Source of the DNA: Oligoflexia bacterium
GTDB taxonomy: Bacteria; Bdellovibrionota; UBA1018; CAIMNF01
Direction: 5' to 3'
Length of the DNA: 7,406 nt
Assembly (NCBI GenBank): GCA_903858975.1
Contig: CAIOKW010000235.1
Coordinates: 1 to 7,406 of the forward strand
The notes under the pieces were generated by a model, which saw only the letters and a list, made by a program, of their open reading frames with translations, did not search any database and was not told where the DNA came from. How positions within the stretch are numbered: position 1 is the first letter of the stretch; each line of letters opens with the position of its first letter. Positions 1 through 5,345 of the stretch are shown here, one piece after another. The position numbers and the translations under genes are program-made.

Positions 1-936
1 CACTCGTTCTTCAGCTGGAATTTCAATACGCTCAATTTTTTCAAGCTTCTTCACCCTCGACTGAACTTGAGCTGCGTGAGAGGCCCGCGCCGCAAATCGT
101 GCAATGAACTCTTCTTCTTTGGCGAGCATGTCTTGCTGTTTTCGAGCAGAAGAAAGGAGTTGTTCTTTCCGGATTTCACGTTCACGGAGGTAAAAGTCGT
201 AATTACCGGCATAAATAGTGATGGTTTTGTTTGCCACTTCTACGATTCGATTCACAATGCGATTCATGAATTCGCGATCGTGGCTCGTCATGACGAGCGC
301 ACCTTTATAACTTTGAAGCCATGACTCAAGCCAAATGATCGACTCCATATCCAAGTGATTGGTTGGCTCATCGGCTAATAAAACATCGGGTTTCAACGCG
401 AGAATCTTCGCAAGCTCAATGCGCATCTTCCAACCGCCGGAGAACGACTCTACGGGGCGGTCGAAATCATCAGGCCCAATACCCAGTCCTGTGAGGACTT
501 CTTTTACGCGCGAATCAAGAGTATACCCGTCTCGGGCTTCGTATTCATGCTGATATTCGCCATATTTTTCTACCACGCTCATCATCTCGTCATCCGTGAG
601 CTCGCCTTCCATGCCCTGGAGCTTGCGTTCACACTGTTCGATGAGTCTGGCTAATTCCGAAACGCGGCCCACTCCTGCTTTCACTTCTTCAAGTGCTGAA
701 CGGCCTTTCATTTCAGCAACATCTTGAGAAAAATAGCCGATCACCAATTTATCAGAGAACGATACCGATCCACCCTCGGTTCCCTCAGAACCCGTAATGA
801 TTCGGAAGATCGTCGACTTCCCGGCACCATTGGGGCCGACCAGTCCAATCTTGTCTCCTGGACGGACTTGGAAGCTTGCATCCCGATAAAGGACTTGTTC
901 GCCATATTGCTTTCTGACATTGGTGAAATGGATCAT
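1..936 (-). CDS. ABC-F family ATPase, N-terminal 312 residues (partial)
   Basis: This is a soluble tandem-ATPase of the ABC-F family, which as a group binds the ribosome (E-site) and helps stalled or antibiotic-blocked translation. It has no membrane segments. The first nucleotide-binding domain is complete: Walker A GPNGAGKST at residues 34-42, signature SGGW from residue 166, Walker B LLADEP with D189 and E190, then TNHLD, and the switch histidine H219 in MTSHDR. After YAGNY comes a charged helical stretch (about 245-305, with KEEEFIARFAARASHAAQVQ and KKLEKIERI) that matches the inter-domain linker. The frame is still open at base 1, so the second ATPase domain lies outside the window; full-length members usually have about 520-650 residues. 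The ATG at 936 has no Shine-Dalgarno but an extended -10 lies 8 nt upstream. It follows dus by 58 nt. Family is certain; the subtype (EttA, Uup, YheS-like) is not resolved. Confidence 0.93.
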   Translation of the reverse strand, partial: MIHFTNVRKQYGEQVLYRDASFQVRPGDKIGLVGPNGAGKSTIFRIITGSEGTEGGSVSFSDKLVIGYFSQDVAEMKGRSALEEVKAGVGRVSELARLIEQCERKLQGMEGELTDDEMMSVVEKYGEYQHEYEARDGYTLDSRVKEVLTGLGIGPDDFDRPVESFSGGWKMRIELAKILALKPDVLLADEPTNHLDMESIIWLESWLQSYKGALVMTSHDREFMNRIVNRIVEVANKTITIYAGNYDFYLREREIRKEQLLSSARKQQDMLAKEEEFIARFAARASHAAQVQSRVKKLEKIERIEIPAEERV

Positions 937-944
937 AAGGCGAA

Positions 945-953
945 ATCATAGCA
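945..953 (-). promoter_or_regulatory. Candidate extended -10 promoter for the ABC-F gene
   Basis: On the minus strand the sequence reads TGC TATGAT, an extended -10 with one mismatch to TATAAT. It ends 8 nt before the ATG at 936, so the predicted start of transcription falls within about 2 nt of the start codon. No convincing -35 is seen. This would allow a leaderless mRNA independent of the upstream dus gene. Confidence 0.4.
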
Positions 954-994
954 CAAATGCCCCACCAAAGGCTAGGTCAGGCTGCGTAGGGTCA

Positions 995-2023
995 TTAAAC
1001 TCTCATGGAAGTGCGATCGAGGATCTTTTGCTTAGTGGCGAAGAACTTTTCAAGCGCAGCCTCCAGCTCCTCATAGGTATTTGAGGCCATGACTCGGCCA
1101 TAAAGGTATTCGCCAAATTCGACATAAGGTCTGCTATATACGATCAGGAAGCGCATCCTGCGCATTCCTGCGTCCAGCGGATAGACTTCCTTCATTCTTT
1201 TAGCCACGCCCTTTAGAAACTGGCCATAAAGCTCGTGTTGCTCAAAAGCGTTCGGGATCGGTTCAAGCGACCCAGGCGTATGGCGTAAAAGCCAGGGCTT
1301 TGCCATCAGCGCGCGCCCCACCATCACTCGATCACAACCCGATTCCTCGGCCATTGCATCAATATCAGAGGCGACCTCCACATCCCCGTTTCCAATGATC
1401 GGGATCTTGAGTTCCTTTTTTAACCGCGCAATCAAGGACCAGTCCGCACTCCCTTTTCGTTTCTGTTCTGCACTCCTCGGATGAAGCGTAATCCAGGAAG
1501 CCCCGGCCTCTACAAGACCATGAATAAAATTGAGGAGATAATCAAAATCATGGGTTTCTCCTTCCTTGGGAATCCCGCTCGCCCGAAGTTTCACCGAAAT
1601 CGGAACTTTTGCACGGGAAGCGGTCATCCGCACCACTTGGGCTGCGTAATCCGGGTCTCCCATGAGTGCGACCCCGTAATTATGCTTCAGAGCTTTTTTG
1701 ACCGGACACCCCATATTGATATCAATCGCAGCAGCCCCCCAGGCTTCGAGTCTGGGTACTGACATCCGAATAAATTCTTCTTCATTAGCTAGGAGCTGAG
1801 GACAAAGTCCATTAGCAGCATCATAGAAATAAATTTCTGGGTTTTCATGCTGTTTTTGAGATGGAATTCGTCTTGAATTCAACATCTCCGTTGCCCAAAG
1901 GACCTTGGCACCCTCGGGAAGAAATTCTGCGAGAGAACCTCGAACAGCATAATGGGTGAGCCCCACCATCGGGGCAAGCATCACCGGATGCGGTGAAAGC
2001 TCGTCGAGTTTATTCAACGTCAT
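995..2023 (-). CDS. dus: tRNA-dihydrouridine synthase (Dus family)
   Basis: This is an FMN-dependent enzyme that reduces uridines in the tRNA D-loop region, using NADPH. Counting from the upstream GTG at 2044 (349 residues), the landmarks are: FMN-barrel start MLAPMVGLTH (22-31), catalytic-loop DINMGCP with Cys113, SVKLR (150-154), LHPR (187-190), IGNGDV (217-222) and VGRALM (242-247). Length is normal for the family. I prefer the ATG at 2023 (342 residues): it has a weak GTGGTGG just upstream and leaves a 14-nt overlap with the end of prfB, whereas the GTG at 2044 has no ribosome site and overlaps by 35 nt. Either way the reading frame overlap implies co-transcription and probably translational coupling with prfB. 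The motifs after the barrel midpoint (HPRSAEQKRKG in place of the usual HGRTR-type sequence, and NYGVALM after the Cys loop) are divergent, so I do not assign DusA, DusB or DusC. Confidence 0.93.
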   Translation of the reverse strand: MTLNKLDELSPHPVMLAPMVGLTHYAVRGSLAEFLPEGAKVLWATEMLNSRRIPSQKQHENPEIYFYDAANGLCPQLLANEEEFIRMSVPRLEAWGAAAIDINMGCPVKKALKHNYGVALMGDPDYAAQVVRMTASRAKVPISVKLRASGIPKEGETHDFDYLLNFIHGLVEAGASWITLHPRSAEQKRKGSADWSLIARLKKELKIPIIGNGDVEVASDIDAMAEESGCDRVMVGRALMAKPWLLRHTPGSLEPIPNAFEQHELYGQFLKGVAKRMKEVYPLDAGMRRMRFLIVYSRPYVEFGEYLYGRVMASNTYEELEAALEKFFATKQKILDRTSMRV

Positions 2024-3153
2024 CGCCACCACGAGCCCACTCACCTGTAATTTTACAAGTCAGAAAAGCTTTCATGTAGCCATCTAAGTCACCATCCAAA
2101 ACCGTGTCAGCGCTTGAGGAAGTAAATCCAGTGCGATGATCTTTCACCATTTTATAAGGATGAAGAACATAGGACCTAATCTGAGATCCCCAGGAAATTT
2201 CCTTTTTGGAGTTCTCAATTGCATCCATTTTCTTTTTTTCTTCTTCTAGGTGCCGCTCATAGAGCCGCGAGCGAAGCACTTTCATCGCGAGGTCTTTGTT
2301 TTTGATCTGTGAGCGTTCCTGCTGACAGGTCACGACAATTCCGGATGGATTGTGGGTGATCCGAACCGCGGAGTCCGTGGTGTTTACACCCTGTCCCCCC
2401 TTACCTCCGGAACGATACACATCAATCCTGAGATCAGCCGGATTAATGACCACTTCAAAATCATCTTCCACTTCAGGCGTGACAAACACGCTCGTAAAAG
2501 AAGTGTGGCGTCTGGCATTCGAATCAAAAGGTGAAATTCGAACGAGACGGTGCACGCCGGCTTCACTCTTCAGCATCCCATAGGCATTCGGCCCATTCAC
2601 TGTAAACGCGACGTTCTTCAGTCCTGCTTCCTCACCGGGAAGTACATCAAGGACCTTTGCATCGTACCCATGACTTTTGGCCCACATTTGATACATGCGA
2701 AACAACATCTGCGCCCAGTCCTGGGACTCGGTTCCGCCTGAACCTGCGTTAATGGTCACAATTGCATTCTTTGGATCCATAGGATCAGAAAGCATTTTTT
2801 GAAGTTCAGCTTTTTCAAATTTTTCAGAGAGCGGCGCAATCATGTCAGACGCTTCTTGTAAGAGCGATTCGTCTTTCTCTTCTTCTGCCATTTGAAACAT
2901 GGTTTCAGCATCAGAATAAGAACCGTCGAGCTCTTTAAATGAGTTCACTTCATTCTCAAGACGAGATTTTTCCTGGGTGAGCAGCTTCGCTTTTTTATTA
3001 TCCTGCCAAAACGATTCTTGATTCGAGAGATCTGCGATCTCTTCTATACGGCGCGTTTTTTTAGCGAGGTCAAAGTGAACCTCTGAGGAAATCAAGCTTC
3101 GCTTTCATCTCCCCGAGGGTTTTACGAATTTCAAACGCTTCCATATGACTCAT
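2010..3153 (-). CDS. prfB: Peptide chain release factor 2, with +1 programmed frameshift
   Basis: RF2 recognises UGA and UAA and triggers peptidyl-tRNA hydrolysis. The gene is in two frames: ATG 3153 to the in-frame TGA at 3072-3070 (27 codons), then a +1 shift into the main frame, read from GAC at 3071-3069 to TAA at 2012-2010. The coding sequence is complement(2010..3071,3073..3153), giving about 380 residues (E. coli RF2 has 365). In this numbering the stop-recognition tripeptide SPF is at about 207-209 and the catalytic GGQ at about 252-254, nearly the E. coli positions. RF2 signatures include AGSGGTESQDWA, ARRHTSF and TDSAVRITH. GGQ is followed by Gly where E. coli has His. ATG 3144 is an alternative start (377 residues). 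A single-frame call from TTG 3095 would have a wrong N-terminus. The gene lies 32 nt after ybeY and overlaps dus. The in-frame UGA makes its expression self-regulating through RF2 levels, as known for other bacteria. Confidence 0.95.
3069..3084 (-). promoter_or_regulatory. RF2 programmed +1 frameshift signal
   Basis: On the minus strand the codons run CTC AGA GGT TCA CTT TGA C. The slippery heptamer CTTTGAC (3075-3069) is identical to the classic bacterial prfB site. AGAGG (3084-3080) sits in the same register as the SD-like AGGGGG of E. coli. Slippage of CTT to TTT bypasses the UGA at 3072-3070 and joins LRGSL to DLAKK, matching the RGYLDYDAKK junction of E. coli RF2. Confidence 0.95.
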
Positions 3154-3161
3154 AGTCGATG

Positions 3162-3170
3162 ACTGTACCA
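3162..3170 (-). promoter_or_regulatory. Candidate extended -10 promoter for prfB
   Basis: The minus strand reads TGG TACAGT: a TGn extension plus a -10 hexamer with 4 of 6 matches. It ends 8 nt before the ATG at 3153, inside the 32-nt gap after ybeY. There is no Shine-Dalgarno before that ATG. It is weak alone, but the spacing repeats that seen at the ABC-F and ybeY starts. Confidence 0.3.
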
Positions 3171-3185
3171 AAAAATCAGGATTTA

Positions 3186-3695
3186 TCAAGAAACCCGTGA
3201 TTTGGCTCCCATGGCCGCATCCGCGCGATTAATCAGACTTTTCGAGTGTTTCAGTCCTAGGATTTTTTTCTCCATCTTAGCCATGTCTTTGGCCGCTTTC
3301 TCTGATTCTTCGTGATCATAAGAGAGTAAGTGAAGAATTCCATGCACCAAAAGCACATCGACTTCTTTCTTCCAGGTGTGCCCAATTTCTTTAGCCTGCT
3401 TGATGGCCACCGGCCCACAGAGGACCAGGTCGCCTAAGATCCCCTGACGCTGAAAAAACTCATCCGTCGGAAAACTCAGAATATCAGTGGGTTTTGGTTT
3501 TTTTCGGAATGCGCCGTTCAACTTTGCCATCCGTGCCGCAGTACAAACTGAGATATCGACCTGATAAGTGCTCGTTTCAGGTGGTACTAAGCGCTTTTTT
3601 ACTTCAGGAATCAGCATCGCCTTTTTCAGCCACTTTTTGAGTGCGCTTACGGCATACTTTTCGATCTCTTTTGTCGTCACGGGTTTTGATGGCAT
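3186..3695 (-). CDS. ybeY: Endoribonuclease YbeY (rRNA maturation factor)
   Basis: YbeY is a zinc metalloprotein endoribonuclease that matures the 16S rRNA 3' end and takes part in ribosome quality control. The 169-residue product has the diagnostic zinc motif HGILHLLSYDH with H118, H122 and H128, preceded by TDILSFPTDE (70-79) and GDLVLC (88-93). The length fits the family (about 150-170). A basic N-terminal extension of about 40 residues precedes the conserved core, and the last 20 residues after MEKKILGL are not conserved features I recognise. The ATG at 3695 has no Shine-Dalgarno; an extended -10 ends 7 nt upstream. It is the first gene of the leftward cluster and diverges from mazG. In many bacteria ybeY sits with phoH and era; here it sits with prfB. 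Confidence 0.95.
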   Translation of the reverse strand: MPSKPVTTKEIEKYAVSALKKWLKKAMLIPEVKKRLVPPETSTYQVDISVCTAARMAKLNGAFRKKPKPTDILSFPTDEFFQRQGILGDLVLCGPVAIKQAKEIGHTWKKEVDVLLVHGILHLLSYDHEESEKAAKDMAKMEKKILGLKHSKSLINRADAAMGAKSRVS

Positions 3696-3701
3696 GTAAA
3701 C

Positions 3702-3712
3702 TATGATATCAA
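3702..3712 (+). promoter_or_regulatory. Candidate -10 promoter for mazG, overlapping that of ybeY
   Basis: Two registers are possible on the plus strand. TATGAT at 3702-3707 has 5 of 6 matches and lies 14 nt before the ATG at 3722. TGA TATCAA at 3704-3712 has the TGn extension and lies 9 nt before it, but lacks the final T of the hexamer. Either gives a leader of only a few nucleotides. No ribosome-binding site is visible before the ATG, and the whole divergent gap is 26 bp. Confidence 0.4.
3703..3711 (-). promoter_or_regulatory. Candidate extended -10 promoter for ybeY
   Basis: The minus strand reads TGA TATCAT (one mismatch to TATAAT). It ends 7 nt before the ATG at 3695, so transcription should begin at or next to the start codon. 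It shares the palindrome TGATATCA (3704-3711) with the opposing mazG promoter. Confidence 0.45.
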
Positions 3713-3721
3713 AGACTCACT

Positions 3722-4585
3722 ATGCCCTACAATGAAGAAGCAGCTCTCCAGTCACTAAAATCTGTTCTCAATACCGTTTATCGACTTCGAGCTCCGGGAG
3801 GGTGCCCCTGGGACCAAGAGCAAACCCATCAGTCTTTGCGCCCCTTTCTGTTAGAAGAAACCTACGAGACCTTAGAGGTCCTCGATCAGGTCAACTCCCC
3901 TGAATCCCTCAACGATCCTCATTTAAAGAAGGCATTCGTGGAGGAATGGGGAGACTTATTGTTACAAATTCTCTTAAATGCAGAAATCGCGAGCGAAACC
4001 CATTCTGATATCAATCTTGCGGCGGTTGCTCAGACTTTAAATGAGAAGCTCATTCGCAGACACCCTCATGTTTTTGGAGAAGTGAAGGTTTCGGATTCAA
4101 ACGATGTGGTCAAAAACTGGGCTGAGATTAAAAAGGCTGAAAAAGGGCTTACTGATGCTCCGAAGAGCACTTTTGATGGCATCTCAAATGGAATGGCTCC
4201 CATCCCTCGTACGATGAAGGTCATCTCGAAGGTTACTAAAGTTGGATTTCAATGGCCTGATCTGAAGGGTCCAACCGAAAAGCTCGAAGAAGAGGTTTCT
4301 GAACTGAAAGAGGCGCTCTTAGAGAAGAATCATCAGGACCCAAAGACTCGTGAAAAGATTGAGTCTGAAATCGGAGACGTTCTGTTCTCCATTTGCAATA
4401 TTGCCCATTTTCTGAAGATGGACCCTGAAGCAGCACTCCGCTCGACCCTGAGAAAATTCGAATCTCGATTTCGCCATGTTGAAACCCGCCTTCAAGAAAA
4501 AGGGTCTTCTCCTGAGAAGTCAAATCTCGAGGAAATGGACCACTACTGGGATGAAGCAAAACGATTGGAACGCAATCAGTCATGA
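3722..4585 (+). CDS. mazG: Nucleoside triphosphate pyrophosphohydrolase MazG
   Basis: MazG hydrolyses (d)NTPs to NMP plus pyrophosphate, using Mg2+, and is thought to clear aberrant nucleotides or tune nucleotide pools under stress. The 287-residue protein has both all-alpha MazG repeats. Repeat one has GCPWDQEQTH (27-36), LEETYE (44-49) and EEWGD (74-78). Repeat two has KVGFQWPD (173-180), EEEVSE (189-194) and SEIGDVL (215-221). Both acidic metal-binding EExxE/ExxD sets are intact, and RRHPHVFG (112-119) is typical. Length is slightly above the E. coli enzyme (263). The start is fixed by the 26-bp divergent gap and by the proximity of the conserved LRAPGGCPW. No Shine-Dalgarno is visible. 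The stop overlaps the coaE start by 4 nt (ATGA), indicating a shared transcript. Confidence 0.96.
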   Translation: MPYNEEAALQSLKSVLNTVYRLRAPGGCPWDQEQTHQSLRPFLLEETYETLEVLDQVNSPESLNDPHLKKAFVEEWGDLLLQILLNAEIASETHSDINLAAVAQTLNEKLIRRHPHVFGEVKVSDSNDVVKNWAEIKKAEKGLTDAPKSTFDGISNGMAPIPRTMKVISKVTKVGFQWPDLKGPTEKLEEEVSELKEALLEKNHQDPKTREKIESEIGDVLFSICNIAHFLKMDPEAALRSTLRKFESRFRHVETRLQEKGSSPEKSNLEEMDHYWDEAKRLERNQS

Positions 4586-5160
4586 AAGTGTTCGGACTCA
4601 CCGGTGGAATCGGAGTAGGTAAAAGCACCGTTGCGAAACTGTTTCTGAATCTAGGCGTTCCGACCCTCGATGCTGACCAAGTTGCAAGGAAGCTCCGGGA
4701 ACCCGGGGAAGCCGGACATACTGCGATCTTGACTCGCTTTGGCACCACCGATCGTAAAACACTTCGAAACTTGATTGCAAGTGACCCGATCGCCAAGGCA
4801 GACCTTGAAGCCATCCTTCACCCGCTGGTTCGACAAAAAAGCGATGAAAGACTGAAAGAGCTCAAAATTGAATATCCGAACGCGCCCTTTATCCTTTATG
4901 AAGCGACCCTATTGATCGAAGCAGGCAGAGCCCAAGACTTTGACGGTGTGATCGTGGTCACAGCCCCCCTTCCGGATCGAATTTCACGAATCATGGGGCG
5001 CGACCAGATTGAAAAAGATGCCGCTCTTGCCCTGATCGATGCCCAAAGTCCTGATTCTTTACGCCTCAAACACGCCCAATTTCATATTCAGAACCTCGGT
5101 AGCCTCGATGATTTACAAGTACAGGTTCGAAAAGTACTAGATCAAATCAATTCAGCATGA
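4582..5160 (+). CDS. coaE: Dephospho-CoA kinase
   Basis: CoaE catalyses the last step of coenzyme A synthesis, ATP-dependent phosphorylation of dephospho-CoA at the ribose 3'-hydroxyl, in the cytoplasm. The 192-residue protein begins with the P-loop GLTGGIGVGKST (5-16), followed by the substrate-site DADQVAR (30-36), LEAILHP (75-81), then YEATLLIEAG (106-115) in place of the more usual PLLFE-type segment, and VIVVTAP (123-129). The final helix region (about 163-190) carries the expected C-terminal H-x-I-x-N-x-G pattern. Length is normal. The ATG overlaps the mazG stop as ATGA, so translational coupling is likely; a weak GGAA lies about 11 nt upstream. Family assignment is secure despite the modest divergence around residue 106. 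Confidence 0.94.
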   Translation: MKVFGLTGGIGVGKSTVAKLFLNLGVPTLDADQVARKLREPGEAGHTAILTRFGTTDRKTLRNLIASDPIAKADLEAILHPLVRQKSDERLKELKIEYPNAPFILYEATLLIEAGRAQDFDGVIVVTAPLPDRISRIMGRDQIEKDAALALIDAQSPDSLRLKHAQFHIQNLGSLDDLQVQVRKVLDQINSA

Positions 5161-5172
5161 TAACCCCTATTT

Positions 5173-5319
5173 ATGGCAACTCGTTTATCTGTAAAAAAGA
5201 ACAAAATGAAAATCGACCGCGCAACTGCTCACAAGAAGAATCCTTCTAAGCATCCCCACAAAGTGGATCAAGCAAATGCGAAGAAGATGAAATCACGCAA
5301 AATCAATCGCGCTCGCTAA
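5173..5319 (+). CDS. Small, highly basic protein of unknown function (48 aa)
   Basis: A complete 48-codon ORF, ATG to TAA, fills most of the coaE-ppx gap: 12 nt after coaE and 26 nt before ppx, on the same strand. It encodes 12 Lys, 5 Arg and 3 His (H20, H27, H29) against only two Asp and no Glu, with no Cys and no Trp, Tyr or Phe, so it should be strongly cationic and probably disordered or ligand-folded. A loose internal repeat is seen: KMKIDRA at 11-17 and KMKSRKINRAR at 38-48. Codons for Lys, Arg and Ala vary, as expected for a translated gene rather than a simple A-rich tract. No Shine-Dalgarno precedes the ATG; M12 (ATG 5206) is an alternative start. I do not recognise the family. Binding to RNA, DNA or polyphosphate is a guess from charge and neighbours (ppx). 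Its length lies below common annotation cut-offs. Confidence 0.62.
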   Translation: MATRLSVKKNKMKIDRATAHKKNPSKHPHKVDQANAKKMKSRKINRAR

Positions 5320-5345
5320 TCCATCGCGGTTCAGTCTGAGCCAAC

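Noticed and set aside
67..951. Three plus-strand open frames (67-324, 359-553, 724-951)
   Set aside because: All are antisense to the ABC-F coding region, which has intact Walker A, signature and Walker B motifs in its own frame.
937..994. Possible terminator between dus and the ABC-F gene
   Set aside because: The GCC and GGC-like pieces in this stretch do not form a stable stem, and there is no T-run on the minus strand.
1481..1762. Plus-strand open frame of 93 codons
   Set aside because: Antisense to the conserved Cys loop of dus; no recognisable protein features.
2010..3095. prfB starting at TTG 3095 as a one-frame gene
   Set aside because: The first eight residues come from reading the frameshift region in the wrong frame; the upstream ATG 3153 with CTT TGA C explains the gene fully.
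4236..4814. Open frame of 192 codons on the minus strand across the mazG-coaE junction
   Set aside because: It is antisense to two certain genes, has no family motif, and reflects codon bias of the genes on the other strand.
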